This document shows, piece by piece, positions 34,997 through 44,593 of a DNA stretch of 64,000 nucleotides. The first letter of the stretch is position 1. Each line of letters begins with the position of its first letter. A program made the position numbers and the translations under genes. This DNA is from Shinella kummerowiae (lineage in GTDB: Bacteria; Pseudomonadota; Alphaproteobacteria; Rhizobiales; Rhizobiaceae). The notes below the pieces were generated by a model. The model was not told the DNA's origin. It did not search any database and saw only the letters and a list, made by a program, of their open reading frames with translations. The stretch spans positions 310,001 through 374,000 of the forward strand of contig NZ_WUMK01000002.1 of the NCBI RefSeq assembly GCF_009827055.1, read 5' to 3'.

Positions 34997-35941
34997 ATGC
35001 TCGCCAATATCCCTTGCTGCGAGCGCCCCATGTCCGCCTCATCGCTTCCGGTCACCCCCACCCTCCCGGACAGCCGGGGACAAGGTTATGGCGCGGCGCT
35101 CGTGCTCGGATCCGCCGTCGTCTGGAGCTTTGGCGGCACGCTAGCGCGCTTCCTGCATATCGAAGATGGCTGGACGGTCGTCTTCTGGCGCTCGCTTTTC
35201 GCAGCCCTCTTCCTTTTGGCCTTCATGCTGGTGCGCGACGGACCACGCGGCACGGTCCAGCTCTTCAAAGGCATGGGGCTTGCCGGCGTCGCCGTCGGCG
35301 TCTGTTTCGCCACGGCCTCGACGTCCTTCATCCTCGCACTCGCCTATACCACTGTCGCCAATGTCGTGCTGATCCAGGCCGGCGTGCCGCTGATCGCCGC
35401 GCTGATGGCCTGGCTGCTCTTCCGCGAAAGGATCGCGATCCATACCTGGCTCGCCATCGCGGCGGTGATCGGCGGCGTTGCCATCATGGTCTCGGAATCG
35501 CTCGGCGGCAGCGTCTCGATGATGGGCGATGCGCTCGCCATCCTTATCGCCTTTGCCTTCGCCACCGCGACGATCATCACCCGGCGTTTTGCCCATGTGC
35601 GCATGACGCCGGCCGTCTTCCTCGGCACCGTGATCGCCTGCGCCACGGCGGCAAGCCAGGCCTCCGGCTTCGCCATCACCGCGCAGGAACTCGGCGTCCT
35701 CATCGTCTTCGGCGCGCTCAATTTCGGCCTTGGCCTGGCGCTCTTCGTCACCGGCGCACGGCTCATCCCCTCGGCGCTCGCCGCCCTGCTCGGTACCGCC
35801 GAGACGGTGCTCGCACCACTCTGGGTCGCCGTCATCCATGGCGAGGTGCCGGGCGCCCGCACCGTGATCGGCGGCTTCATCGTGCTCGCGGCCCTGCTCT
35901 GTTACCTCGGCGTCGAACTCTGGCGGCAGCGGCGCGCTTGA
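34997..35941 (+). CDS. EamA/DMT-family transporter
   Basis: Drug/metabolite-superfamily permease of up to 314 residues. It has ten predicted helices in two EamA repeats (about 30-165 and 175-310), with the first repeat starting GAALVLGSAVVWSFGGTLARF and the second starting GDALAILIAFAFATATIITRRF. Substrate is not known. The start could instead be the next in-frame ATG at 35030 (MSASSL), giving a 303-residue protein; neither has a good ribosome binding site. engB follows 51 bases later on the same strand. Confidence 0.83.
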   Translation: MLANIPCCERPMSASSLPVTPTLPDSRGQGYGAALVLGSAVVWSFGGTLARFLHIEDGWTVVFWRSLFAALFLLAFMLVRDGPRGTVQLFKGMGLAGVAVGVCFATASTSFILALAYTTVANVVLIQAGVPLIAALMAWLLFRERIAIHTWLAIAAVIGGVAIMVSESLGGSVSMMGDALAILIAFAFATATIITRRFAHVRMTPAVFLGTVIACATAASQASGFAITAQELGVLIVFGALNFGLGLALFVTGARLIPSALAALLGTAETVLAPLWVAVIHGEVPGARTVIGGFIVLAALLCYLGVELWRQRRA

Positions 35942-35992
35942 CTTTCACGGCCAAAACCGGGAAGCCGGGGGCTGACAACAAAGGCCAGACTT

Positions 35993-36646
35993 ATGACCGA
36001 GACGACGCCTCTGGGCGACAAGCCGCTGTTCGGCAGGCCGTGGATCTTCATCCGCGGCGTGCCGGCCATGAAATTCCTGCCGCCGGAGGGCCCGCCGGAG
36101 ATCGCGTTTGCCGGGCGCTCGAATGTCGGAAAGTCGTCGCTGATCAACGCGCTCGTCGGTCACAAGGGTCTGGCGCGTACCTCGAATACGCCGGGCCGCA
36201 CGCAGGAACTCAACTACTTCGTTCCGGACGGCTATTCCGGCGCGGAAGACGATCTGCCACCGATGGCGCTCGTCGACATGCCCGGCTACGGCTATGCGCA
36301 GGCGCCGAAGGACCAGGTCGATGCCTGGACGAAGCTCGTCTTCGACTACCTGCGCGGCCGTTCCACGCTGAAGCGCGTCTATGTGCTGATCGACAGCCGC
36401 CACGGCATCAAGCCCAATGACGACGAGGTGTTTGGCCTGCTCGACAAGGCCGCGGTCTCCTATCAGGTCATTCTGACCAAGACCGACAAGATCAAGGACG
36501 TCGCCGTGCCGCGCCTCATCGAAGAAACGCGCCTGAAGATCGTCAAGCGCCCGGCGGCCTATCCCGAAGTGCTGTCGACCTCGTCGGAAAAGGGCCGTGG
36601 TCTCGACGACGTGCGCAACGCCATCATCACCGCGATCGCGCGATAA
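35993..36646 (+). CDS. engB: Ribosome-assembly GTPase EngB (YsxC/YihA)
   Basis: TRAFAC-class GTPase needed for large-subunit ribosome assembly and, in some species, linked to cell division. The 217 residues carry G1 GRSNVGKSS (41-49), G2 region [10 protein letters not shown]3 DMPGYGYA, G4 TKTD and G5 STSSEKG. The order yidC-engB-argB is common in rhizobia; here a permease separates it from yidC. The start is the family start ([17 protein letters not shown]). Confidence 0.95.
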   Translation: MTETTPLGDKPLFGRPWIFIRGVPAMKFLPPEGPPEIAFAGRSNVGKSSLINALVGHKGLARTSNTPGRTQELNYFVPDGYSGAEDDLPPMALVDMPGYGYAQAPKDQVDAWTKLVFDYLRGRSTLKRVYVLIDSRHGIKPNDDEVFGLLDKAAVSYQVILTKTDKIKDVAVPRLIEETRLKIVKRPAAYPEVLSTSSEKGRGLDDVRNAIITAIAR

Positions 36647-36673
36647 AAAGGCCGCCGGCTGGAACCGGCGGCC
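36645..36673 (-). terminator. Intrinsic terminator of the fasciclin gene
   Basis: GGCCGCCGG (36650-36658) and CCGGCGGCC (36665-36673) form a perfect stem. Read on the minus strand it is followed by five T (36645-36649). It lies in the gap between convergent engB and the fasciclin gene, and the T run favours the minus strand. Confidence 0.8.
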
Positions 36674-36728
36674 AAAGGCTGACGAAGGCTGATCCGCGCG
36701 AGGTTTCGAGGCGGGCGCGGACTTGAGG

Positions 36729-37286
36729 TCAGGCCTTCGGCAGCAGAACCTTGTCGATGACGTGAATGACGCCGTTCGACTGCTTGACGTCGGCGATCGT
36801 CACCGTCGCAACGCCGCCCATCTCATCCGTCAGCGTGATCTTGTCGCCGTCCATCTTGGCCGAAAGCATGCAGCCGCCGACGGTCTTGACCGGATGGTTG
36901 CCGCCATCATCGGCGATCATCTTGCCGATCGCCTCGGAAAGCGCATTCGCCGCGACCACATGGCAGGTCAGCACCTTGGTGAGTTGCTCCTTGTTTTCCG
37001 GTTTCAGCAGCGTATCGACCGTGCCGGCCGGCAGCGCTTCGAACGCTTCGTTGGTCGGCGCGAACACGGTGAACGGGCCAGCGCCCGAGAGCGTTTCGAC
37101 CAGGCCGGCGGCCTTGACGGCGGCGACCAGCGTCGTGTGGTCCTTCGAATTGACGGCGTTTTCGACGATGTTCTTGGTCTCCAGCATCGGTGCGCCGCCG
37201 ACCATCGGATTTTCGGCATGCGCAGCAAAGGCGCCGAGCGCAAAGGCCGTGGCAAGGGCGGCGGTGCGAAGGGTGAAACGGCTCAT
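36729..37286 (-). CDS. Exported fasciclin-domain protein
   Basis: A 185-residue exported protein with one fasciclin (FAS1) domain. The signal peptide is about 1-25 (ending AAHA). The FAS1 motifs are TTLVAAVKAAGLVETLSGAG, PFTVFAPTNEAFEALP and, near the end, NGVIHVIDKVLLP. FAS1 proteins mediate adhesion or surface interactions. The frame runs 52 codons further upstream, but the ATG at 37286 begins a proper signal peptide and follows GGAAGGACCCACCCC. It has its own terminator and is separated by another terminator from the anti-sigma gene upstream. Confidence 0.92.
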   Translation of the reverse strand: MSRFTLRTAALATAFALGAFAAHAENPMVGGAPMLETKNIVENAVNSKDHTTLVAAVKAAGLVETLSGAGPFTVFAPTNEAFEALPAGTVDTLLKPENKEQLTKVLTCHVVAANALSEAIGKMIADDGGNHPVKTVGGCMLSAKMDGDKITLTDEMGGVATVTIADVKQSNGVIHVIDKVLLPKA

Positions 37287-37427
37287 GGGGTGGGTCCTTC
37301 CTTTTCGGCCCGCATTATGCGGGTCCTCCCGGTGCGATGCCCAACGGGCGATCATTGCAAGCAACGGGAGCTTTGGAAAAAGAGTTTCAGGACCGCCGGT
37401 CTTTTTTACAAACCCTTGATCGGAAAC

Positions 37428-37454
37428 AAAAAAGCCGCGCAAAGCGCGGCTTTT
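37428..37454 (-). terminator. Intrinsic terminator after the anti-sigma gene
   Basis: GCCGCGC (37434-37440), loop AAA and GCGCGGC (37444-37450), extended by A-T pairs, with six T on the minus strand (37428-37433) and four T on the plus strand. It lies 19 bases after the rskA-like stop and can act in both directions. Confidence 0.85.
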
Positions 37455-37472
37455 GGCATCGAACGGTCAGCA

Positions 37473-38207
37473 TCAATCGAAGCGCGTGGCGCCGGATGCG
37501 ATGACCGGGCCGGTCGCGCTGCCGGTCGGCGATCCGCCGAACGGTTCGATACTGACGGCGAGCACCGCGCCTTGCACGATGCGCCCGCGCATGACCGCCG
37601 GCACCACCACTTCCCCCTCACCCGTCTGTGGCAGCACGCCGAGCGAGACCGGCGCCTTGCCATCCTCGACGAGCCAGAGCTCGAGCGATTTTTCCTTCTC
37701 CTTGCCGGCCGCGACCGGGGTGACGCGCAGCGCGCCATTGGCCTCGTCGTAGCGCGCCACCAGATTGATCGTGGCGTTTTCGCCAGACAGGTCCGCGACC
37801 AGTCTTCCGCCACTTACCGGGCGCGGCGCCAGGAGCGAGCTCATCGAGAAGGCAAGCCCGGCAGCGACCGCGAGCGAGGCAAAGGCAAGCGAGCGCCAGA
37901 GCGCCAGCGAATTCCAGAAACCGCCGGAAACCTTGCCGGAAAAGGCGGCATCCGGCGGTGCCGTGCCGAGAATGCGCTGTTCGATGGCGGAGTAGGTGCG
38001 CGGCGGCGGTTGCAGCGCCTCATAGTCGTCGTTGAAGGTGGAGAGGTTTTCCTCCCAGCGGTTCACCATGGCGGCGAACTGCCGGTCTTGCGCAAGCCGC
38101 GCCTCCACCTTGCGGCGGTCTTCGGCGGAAAGCACCCCGAGCACATATTCGCCGGCGATCACCTCGTCGCGGCGGGGGTCTCTCATGTCTTTGTCGGACG
38201 CCGTCAT
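37473..38207 (-). CDS. RskA-family anti-sigma factor
   Basis: Membrane anti-sigma factor of 244 residues. The N-terminal zinc-finger-like/anti-sigma part (about 10-90) begins RRDEVIAGEYVLGVLSAEDRRKVEARL. One helix spans about 104-124 (LAFASLAVAAGLAFSM). The C-terminal periplasmic RskA domain (about 135-244) has LELWLVEDGKAPVSLGVLP. It should hold the adjacent ECF sigma factor inactive until a signal triggers its proteolysis. The ATG at 38207 shares ATGA with the sigma-factor stop, so the two are translationally coupled. Confidence 0.88.
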   Translation of the reverse strand: MTASDKDMRDPRRDEVIAGEYVLGVLSAEDRRKVEARLAQDRQFAAMVNRWEENLSTFNDDYEALQPPPRTYSAIEQRILGTAPPDAAFSGKVSGGFWNSLALWRSLAFASLAVAAGLAFSMSSLLAPRPVSGGRLVADLSGENATINLVARYDEANGALRVTPVAAGKEKEKSLELWLVEDGKAPVSLGVLPQTGEGEVVVPAVMRGRIVQGAVLAVSIEPFGGSPTGSATGPVIASGATRFD

Positions 38208-38743
38208 CGGCTCATGCACTCTCTCAGTTTCAACAGGCTTCTGCGAAGCCAGGTTCTCATCGTGTTCAGCGGCACGCCGTGGATTTCGGCAAGCTCTTCG
38301 TAGCTCAGGCCCTCTATATAGGCATGCCGGACGGCCGATGCCCGGTCGGGCTCCAGCTCATCCATACAAATATCGATCCGGCGGCCCTCCGACCTGAGCA
38401 CGACCGCCTCCTCCGGCGACATGAGCGGGTCGGCGATATCATAGGCCTCATCGATGTCCGTTGCCACCGGTCTTCGCGCGCGGATGACGTCGATGGAGTG
38501 GTTGCGCGCGATCGCGGCAAGCCAGGCCATCGGATGCACATTTCCAGGCACGTAGCGGTCGGCGCGCTGCCAGATCTTGACATAGACCTCCTGCAACGCC
38601 TCTTCCGCTTCACTTCTGTCTCTGAGGATACGCAAGCAGATCCCAAAAAGTTTCGGGGCGCTCGTTTCATAGAGCGCGGCGAAGGCCTTGCGGTCCTTCA
38701 GGGACACGCGGCCGATGAGGTAGGAGATGTCATTGCCGATCAC
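38204..38743 (-). CDS. SigK-like ECF sigma factor
   Basis: Extracytoplasmic-function sigma factor of 179 residues. Region 2 (about 25-95) includes [30 protein letters not shown] and the promoter-melting segment [20 protein letters not shown]. Region 4 (about 125-178) has [27 protein letters not shown]. It matches the SigK/ECF19-type group that pairs with RskA. The stop overlaps the anti-sigma start by 4 bases. No promoter motif for autoregulation could be identified by eye. Confidence 0.9.
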   Translation of the reverse strand: MIGNDISYLIGRVSLKDRKAFAALYETSAPKLFGICLRILRDRSEAEEALQEVYVKIWQRADRYVPGNVHPMAWLAAIARNHSIDVIRARRPVATDIDEAYDIADPLMSPEEAVVLRSEGRRIDICMDELEPDRASAVRHAYIEGLSYEELAEIHGVPLNTMRTWLRRSLLKLRECMSR

Positions 38744-38874
38744 GCGCCGCTCCTTGCCTGTCGCGCCCGCAACCTAGTCTTTTTGTCATGCTGCGCGCAA
38801 TCTCGTATGCAAATCATTCCATCGTCACAAAACATGCGTTAAACAGGCCGCCATCAAAGTCCCAAGAGGCCGCC

Positions 38875-39762
38875 ATGTCCCTATCCGAAAGCGAAACCCA
38901 AGCCCGCCTTCTCGCCCAGGCCCTGCCCTATATGCAGCGCTACGAGAACAAGACCATCGTGGTGAAATATGGCGGCCACGCCATGGGCAATGCGGAACTC
39001 GGCAAGGCTTTCGCAAGCGACGTGGCGCTGCTCAAGCAGTCGGGCGTCAACCCGATCGTCGTGCACGGCGGCGGCCCGCAGATCGGCGCCATGCTGACCA
39101 AGATGGGCATCGAATCGAAGTTCGAAGGCGGCCTGCGCGTCACCGACCAGAAGACAGTCGAGATCGTGGAGATGGTGCTGGCCGGCTCGATCAACAAGGA
39201 AATCGTCGCGCTGATCAACCAGACGGGCGAATGGGCAATCGGCCTGTGCGGCAAGGACGGCAACATGGTCTTCGCCGAAAAGGCCAAGAAGACCGTGATC
39301 GACCCGGACAGCAATATCGAGCGCATCCTCGATCTCGGTTTCGTCGGCGAGGTGGTCGAGGTCGACCGCACGCTGATCGACCTGCTCGCCAAGTCGGAGA
39401 TGATCCCGGTCATCGCACCGGTGGCGCCCGGCCGCGACGGCCATACCTACAACATCAATGCCGACACCTTTGCCGGGGCGATCGCCGGCGCGCTGAACGC
39501 CACGCGCCTGCTGTTCCTCACCGACGTGCCGGGCGTGCTCGACAGACAAGGCCAGCTCATCAAGGAGCTTTCGGTCGCTGAAGCCCGTGCGCTCATCAAG
39601 GACGGCACGATTTCCGGCGGCATGATCCCCAAGGTCGAAACCTGCATCGACGCCATCAAAGCCGGCGTGCAGGGCGTCGTCATCCTGAACGGCAAGACCG
39701 CCCATTCCGTGCTGCTCGAAATCTTCACCGAACACGGCGCCGGCACGCTGATCGTGCCCTGA
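38875..39762 (+). CDS. argB: Acetylglutamate kinase
   Basis: Second enzyme of arginine synthesis; phosphorylates N-acetyl-L-glutamate. The 295 residues show the amino-acid-kinase motifs [31 protein letters not shown], and [18 protein letters not shown] with [10 protein letters not shown] near the end. The extra N-terminal helix (about 1-25) is typical of arginine-inhibited hexameric forms. An upstream frame extension is not supported; the ATG at 38875 follows AAGAGGCCGCC. Confidence 0.95.
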   Translation: MSLSESETQARLLAQALPYMQRYENKTIVVKYGGHAMGNAELGKAFASDVALLKQSGVNPIVVHGGGPQIGAMLTKMGIESKFEGGLRVTDQKTVEIVEMVLAGSINKEIVALINQTGEWAIGLCGKDGNMVFAEKAKKTVIDPDSNIERILDLGFVGEVVEVDRTLIDLLAKSEMIPVIAPVAPGRDGHTYNINADTFAGAIAGALNATRLLFLTDVPGVLDRQGQLIKELSVAEARALIKDGTISGGMIPKVETCIDAIKAGVQGVVILNGKTAHSVLLEIFTEHGAGTLIVP

Positions 39763-39795
39763 TGCTTTTGCCGGCGGTTACGGCCGCCGGCTCCT

Positions 39796-40698
39796 CTACC
39801 AGAACAGCAGGCCGAGGATGCCGCAGACGATCAGCAGGCACCCCGCCACTTCCGTGCGGTTCACCCGCTCGTGGAAGAGGAAGTAGGAGGCCATGAAGGT
39901 GAAGACCAGTTCGATCTGGCCGAGTGCGCGCACATAGGCGACCTGCTGAAGGCTCATGGCCGTGAACCAGCAGGCCGAGCCCAGCACGCCGGCAATGCCC
40001 ACCAGCGATGATGACCGCCAGCTCTTCAGCACCTGCACGATCTCGTTTTTGTCCTTCCACAGCATCCAGACCAGCATGAAGGCCGTCTGGAAGGTCGTGA
40101 CGCAGGCCAGTGTGACGGCGGCGTTCATGATCGGGCCGGGGCCATCGAGCGACAGCGACGCGCTGCGATAGGCGACCGCCGAAACGCCGAAGACGGCGCC
40201 CGACGCGATGCCGATCAGGGCGGTGCGGCTGGTGAGCGCGGCGAAGGTGTTGCGCCAGGACAGCGGCGCGCGGGCGACAGAGATCAGCATCACCCCGATG
40301 ACGCCGACAATGATGGCGATGACGGCGCCGAAGGTGATGTGCTCGCCGAGCAGCACGAAACCGAAGATCGCCGCCTGCACCGGTTCGGTCTTGGAATAGG
40401 CCGTACCGACGGCGAAGTTCCTCAGCGAAAACAGGTAGACCAGCAGCATGGTCGCATAGATCTGCGCCAGACCGCCGATCACCGCCCAGAAGGCGAAGGT
40501 TCCGTTGAGCGTCGGGAAGGGCAATCCGACGATCCAATGCAGAACCAGCACATAGAGGATCGCCAGCGGAAAGCCGTAGCCGAAGCGCACGAAGCTTGCG
40601 CCGCGTGTGCCGAGCTTGCCCTGCAGGTGCTTTTGCAGGGCCGAGCGCAGGTTTTGCATGAAGGCGGCGGCGATGGTGATGGGGATCCAGAGTTCCAT
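39796..40698 (-). CDS. EamA/DMT-family transporter
   Basis: Permease of 300 residues with about ten helices in two EamA repeats. The second repeat begins near FGVSAVAYRSASLSL and ends LFHERVNRTEVAGCLLIVCGILGLLFW. It differs from the permease at 34997 (no close similarity by eye). Substrate is unknown; it is convergent with argB and stands alone. Confidence 0.84.
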   Translation of the reverse strand: MELWIPITIAAAFMQNLRSALQKHLQGKLGTRGASFVRFGYGFPLAILYVLVLHWIVGLPFPTLNGTFAFWAVIGGLAQIYATMLLVYLFSLRNFAVGTAYSKTEPVQAAIFGFVLLGEHITFGAVIAIIVGVIGVMLISVARAPLSWRNTFAALTSRTALIGIASGAVFGVSAVAYRSASLSLDGPGPIMNAAVTLACVTTFQTAFMLVWMLWKDKNEIVQVLKSWRSSSLVGIAGVLGSACWFTAMSLQQVAYVRALGQIELVFTFMASYFLFHERVNRTEVAGCLLIVCGILGLLFW

Positions 40699-40800
40699 GC
40701 CCTGCCGCTAGCATGCGGGCCGGGGCAAATCCATCACTCGCGGAGGCGGGCGCTGAAAATTCCGTTTCCCTCGGCAATCGGCCATGTCATAAGACGCCCC

Positions 40801-41496
40801 ATGACCGATCTTCCGAACAAAGCCGACTTCGCACATGTGCGTGACTGGGTCTTCGACCTCGACAACACGCTCTACCCGCATCACATCGATCTCTTCGCCC
40901 AGATCGACCAGAACATGACGGCTTATGTCTCGGCGCTGCTCGGCCTGTCGCGCGAGGACGCGCGAGCCCTGCAGAAGCAATATTATTACGATCACGGCAC
41001 GACGCTGAACGGCCTGATGATCCACCACAAGATCGATCCGGCCGACTTTCTGGAAAAGGCGCATGCCATCAATTACGGCGTGCTGTCGGAGGACCTGTCG
41101 CTCGGCGAGGCGATCCAGGCGCTGCCGGGCCGGAAATTCATCTTCACCAATGGCAGCGTGAAGCACGCCGAAATGGCCGCCAGGGCCCTCGGCATCTTCC
41201 ACCATTTCGACGACGTCTTCGATATCGTCGCGGCCGAATATGTGCCGAAGCCGGCGGGGGCGACCTATGACAAGTTCATGGCGCTGCACCGGGTGGACAC
41301 CAAGCATGCCGTGATGTTCGAGGACCTGCCGCGCAACCTTCTCGTGCCGAAGACGCTCGGCATGAAGACGGTACTGCTCACCCCGCGCGACGAGAACCAC
41401 GAGTTCGTCGATGCCTGGGAAAAGCGTACCGACGACGACCGGCATATCGACTACATGACGTCGGATCTCGTCGGGTTCCTCAACGCCCTGCTCTAG
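40801..41496 (+). CDS. HAD-family pyrimidine 5'-nucleotidase-like phosphatase
   Basis: HAD-superfamily hydrolase of 231 residues, like the Sdt1/pyrimidine 5'-nucleotidase group. HAD motifs are in order: I FDLDNTLYP (catalytic Asp), II FTNGSVKHAE, III Lys in YVPKPAG, IV MFEDLPRNL. The helical cap lies between motifs I and II (about 35-110). A substrate such as UMP or CMP is plausible from the family but not shown. A long open frame upstream is not supported; the ATG at 40801 begins the conserved part. Confidence 0.86.
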   Translation: MTDLPNKADFAHVRDWVFDLDNTLYPHHIDLFAQIDQNMTAYVSALLGLSREDARALQKQYYYDHGTTLNGLMIHHKIDPADFLEKAHAINYGVLSEDLSLGEAIQALPGRKFIFTNGSVKHAEMAARALGIFHHFDDVFDIVAAEYVPKPAGATYDKFMALHRVDTKHAVMFEDLPRNLLVPKTLGMKTVLLTPRDENHEFVDAWEKRTDDDRHIDYMTSDLVGFLNALL

Positions 41497-41624
41497 ACGG
41501 CCACATTCCGGACACGGAAAAAACCCTTATTCGTCAAAAGGTTGAATTACCAATTTGTAACTGGTGAAAGCCGGCGTTCTGCCTATCCTGCCCTCAGGGA
41601 CAAGATGGATAAAAGGAAACGACC

Positions 41625-42581
41625 ATGGCTAGAAAAGACCTTCTCCTCGGCGCCGTTGCAGCCAGCCTTCTTCTTTCGAGCATTGCCGCCCCCGCCTTCG
41701 CCGCCAAGGGCGAAGGCAGACATGGCGAGCGTGGCGCCGCGATGATCGAGCGCCTCGACGCCAACAAGGACGGCAAGGTCTCGCTCGACGAGTTCAAGAC
41801 GAACATCTCCGCTACCTTCGAGACCTTCGACGCCGATAGCAACGGCCAGGTGACGAAGGACGAGATCAAGGCACGCCGCGATGCCTTCAAGGATGCCCGC
41901 AAGGCTGTTCGCGATGCGGCCGACGCCGACAAGGCCACGGCCCGCGAAGCGCTCCAGGCGGCCGCCCCCTTCATGCTGCCGGGCGCCGGCAGGATGTTCG
42001 ACCGCGCCGATACCGACAAGAACGGCACGCTTTCCGAAGCCGAAGTGCTCGCCTCGGCGGAGAAAATCTTCGAGCGCCGCGACACCAACAAGGACGGTGC
42101 CATCGACACGGCGGATGCCCGCCCGATGAAGGGCAAGGGCCATCACGGCAAGGGCGGGGGCGAAGAACGCGCCGAGCGAATGCTGAAGCGCCTCGACACC
42201 AACAACGACGGCAAGGTCTCGCAGGACGAGATGCTGGCCGGTGCCACGCAGACCTTCGAGCGCTTCGACGCGGATAAGAACGGCGAGGTGGCGAAGGCGG
42301 AAGTCGATGCCAAGCGCGAGGCCTTCCGTGATGCCCGCAAGGCGTTTCGCGAGGTGAAGGCGACCGATGGCGAAGCCAGGCAGGCAGCCCGCGAGGCCCT
42401 GCGCGACGCCCGCATGGACCGCATGGGCGCCCGCATGTTCGAGCGCGCGGACGCCGACAAGAACGGCACGCTGACCAAGGCGGAAATGGAAACGGCCGCG
42501 AACGCGATGTTCAAGCAGCGCGACAGCAACGGCGACGGCTTCATCACCGCCGATGAAGTCGGCAAGCGCCACAAGAAGTAA
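41625..42581 (+). CDS. Exported eight-EF-hand protein
   Basis: A 318-residue exported protein with a signal peptide (about 1-27, ending AFA) and eight canonical EF-hand calcium loops. The loops start at residues 45, 69, 129, 153, 191, 215, 276 and 300; each has the D-x-D/N-x-D/N-G pattern (for example DANKDGKVSLDE and DSNGDGFITADE). Loops 5-8 repeat loops 1-4 at a constant distance of 146-147 residues, so the mature protein is a tandem duplication of a four-loop unit. Linkers are Ala/Lys/Arg-rich helices. It probably binds Ca2+ in the periplasm. A terminator follows. Confidence 0.88.
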   Translation: MARKDLLLGAVAASLLLSSIAAPAFAAKGEGRHGERGAAMIERLDANKDGKVSLDEFKTNISATFETFDADSNGQVTKDEIKARRDAFKDARKAVRDAADADKATAREALQAAAPFMLPGAGRMFDRADTDKNGTLSEAEVLASAEKIFERRDTNKDGAIDTADARPMKGKGHHGKGGGEERAERMLKRLDTNNDGKVSQDEMLAGATQTFERFDADKNGEVAKAEVDAKREAFRDARKAFREVKATDGEARQAAREALRDARMDRMGARMFERADADKNGTLTKAEMETAANAMFKQRDSNGDGFITADEVGKRHKK

Positions 42582-42606
42582 GCGTTCCTCACAGCACGTC
42601 CAACTG

Positions 42607-42636
42607 AAACGCCCCGGTCCGCCGGGGCGTTTTTTG
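42607..42636 (+). terminator. Intrinsic terminator after the EF-hand gene
   Basis: AAACGCCCCGG (42607-42617) and CCGGGGCGTTT (42622-42632) form an 11-base-pair stem with loop TCCG, followed by more T. It lies 26 bases after the stop and could also serve the convergent LOG-like gene. Confidence 0.88.
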
Positions 42637-42658
42637 TGATGGGTTTCGCTGGGCCGCG

Positions 42659-43558
42659 TCAGCCGTGCGCGGCAGCAGCCGCGACGTTTTCCGCTTCCAT
42701 CTTGTCGTAGAAATCGACGATGATCTCCCAGGCCTCATCCGCCGTCTCGACGAACTGCATCAGTTCGACGTCGCCCGGCGCGATCGTACCGAAGGCGGCG
42801 AGTGCGTCGAAATCGATGATCTTGTGCCAGAAGTCCTTGCCGAACAGGATGAGTGGCACCAGCGCCATGCGCCCGGTCTGCATCAACGTCACCGTCTCGA
42901 ACAGTTCGTCCAGCGTGCCGAAACCGCCCGGAAACACCGTGACGGCCTTGGCGCGCAGCAGGAAATGCATCTTGCGGATCGCGAAATAATGGAAGTTGAA
43001 GCTCAGCTCCGGCGTGACATAGGGGTTCGGCGCCTGCTCGTGCGGCAGTACGATGTTGAGGCCGATCGACGGCGCGCCGACATCGGCCGCCCCGCGATTG
43101 CCCGCTTCCATCACACCCGGCCCACCGCCGGTGACCACGACATATTCCTTGTAGTCCAGCTCGGCGGACCGCTCGGAGCACATGCGCGCGAATTTCCTCG
43201 CTTCCTCGTAATAGACCGAGGCCGCTTCGAGATTGGCGCGCTGCGTTTCGTTGCGCGCGGCCCAGGCATCCATGCCGGGGGCGGGAATGCGTGCGCCGCC
43301 GAACATCACCACGGTCGACTTGATGCCGCGCTCGGCAAGCATCATCTCGACCTTCAGCAATTCGAGCTGGAGGCGCACCGGGCGCAGCTCCTCGCGGCAG
43401 AGGAAATCATCATCCACATAGGCAAGGCGGTAAGCGGGGTGCGCCGATTGCGGCGTCTGCGGCACCACGGCGGCGCGGTGCTTGTCCTGCGCGCTATCGG
43501 CCAACGGGTCCCATACGCCATCCTTGCGGCGCAGGCTCTTCTTCTTCAGTCTTGCCAT
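42659..43558 (-). CDS. LOG-family (TIGR00730) protein
   Basis: Rossmann-fold protein of 299 residues in the lysine-decarboxylase-like LOG family. Many members are cytokinin riboside 5'-monophosphate phosphoribohydrolases or general nucleotide N-glycosidases. The two signature motifs are VVTGGGPGVMEAGNRGA and VFPGGFGTLDELFETVT, which hold the catalytic Arg/Glu area. It has about 90 extra N-terminal residues, as in the longer bacterial group. The ATG at 43558 follows AGGACGTGAC; a TTG 18 bases upstream is less likely. Activity is inferred from family. Confidence 0.86.
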   Translation of the reverse strand: MARLKKKSLRRKDGVWDPLADSAQDKHRAAVVPQTPQSAHPAYRLAYVDDDFLCREELRPVRLQLELLKVEMMLAERGIKSTVVMFGGARIPAPGMDAWAARNETQRANLEAASVYYEEARKFARMCSERSAELDYKEYVVVTGGGPGVMEAGNRGAADVGAPSIGLNIVLPHEQAPNPYVTPELSFNFHYFAIRKMHFLLRAKAVTVFPGGFGTLDELFETVTLMQTGRMALVPLILFGKDFWHKIIDFDALAAFGTIAPGDVELMQFVETADEAWEIIVDFYDKMEAENVAAAAAHG

Positions 43559-43732
43559 GTCACGTCCTGCTTTCAAGTCTCACGGGATTACCATTTCGCC
43601 CGTGCGACAGTATCTGCCGGAAAGGGGCTTCATCTTTCCCGGCACTTGCTCTAGAGCATTTTCAAGATTGATGAAATCAACCTTCCGGCATCCCGACCAT
43701 CGAAAATAAGCGTCGAAGTTTAAGGAATTCCG

Positions 43733-44590
43733 ATGAGCACGTCCAACCTGTCCGCATTGTCCGCAACCATCGACCGCGCCTTCGAGGAACGGGAACGCAT
43801 CTCGACCTCCACACGCGGCGAAATCCGCGATGCGGTGGAGACGTCGCTGAACCTGCTCGACACCGGCAAGGTGCGCGTCGCCGAACGCGGCGAGGATGGC
43901 AACTGGACGGTCAACCAGTGGCTGAAGAAGGCCGTTCTGCTCTCCTTCCGCCTCAACCCGATGGAAATCGTCAAGGGCGGCCCCGGCGAATCGTCCTGGT
44001 GGGACAAGGTGCCCTCCAAGTTCGACGGCTGGAGCGTCAACGAATTCGAGAAGGCCGGCTTCCGCGCCGTACCGAACTGCGTCGTGCGCCGCTCGGCCTA
44101 TATCGCACCGAACGCCATCCTGATGCCCTCCTTCGTCAATCTCGGCGCCTATGTCGGCGAAGGCACGATGGTCGACACCTGGGCGACGGTCGGATCCTGC
44201 GCGCAGATTGGCAAGCATGTGCATCTCTCCGGCGGCGTCGGCATTGGCGGCGTGCTGGAGCCCATGCAGGCCGGCCCGACGATCATCGAGGACAATTGCT
44301 TTATCGGCGCCCGCTCGGAAGTCGTCGAAGGCTGCATCGTGCGTGAAGGCTCGGTGCTCGGCATGGGCGTCTTCATCGGAAAGTCCACCAAAATCGTCGA
44401 CCGCGCGACTGGCGAAGTGACTTACGGCGAAGTGCCGCCCTATTCCGTCGTCGTTGCCGGCTCCATGCCATCGGACAAGACCATGCCGAACGGCCTGCCG
44501 GCGCCCGGTCTCTATTGCGCCGTCATCGTCAAGCGCGTCGATGCACAGACCCGCTCCAAGACCGGCATCAACGAACTGCTGCGGGACTAA
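43733..44590 (+). CDS. dapD: Tetrahydrodipicolinate N-succinyltransferase
   Basis: Enzyme of lysine/diaminopimelate synthesis using succinyl-CoA. The 285 residues consist of an N-terminal helical domain and a left-handed beta-helix of hexapeptide repeats (about 105-240) such as [20 protein letters not shown] and [10 protein letters not shown]. The substrate loop [14 protein letters not shown] is conserved. It is followed by a DUF805 gene and dapE on the same strand, consistent with a dap gene cluster. Confidence 0.95.
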   Translation: MSTSNLSALSATIDRAFEERERISTSTRGEIRDAVETSLNLLDTGKVRVAERGEDGNWTVNQWLKKAVLLSFRLNPMEIVKGGPGESSWWDKVPSKFDGWSVNEFEKAGFRAVPNCVVRRSAYIAPNAILMPSFVNLGAYVGEGTMVDTWATVGSCAQIGKHVHLSGGVGIGGVLEPMQAGPTIIEDNCFIGARSEVVEGCIVREGSVLGMGVFIGKSTKIVDRATGEVTYGEVPPYSVVVAGSMPSDKTMPNGLPAPGLYCAVIVKRVDAQTRSKTGINELLRD

Positions 44591-44593
44591 ACC

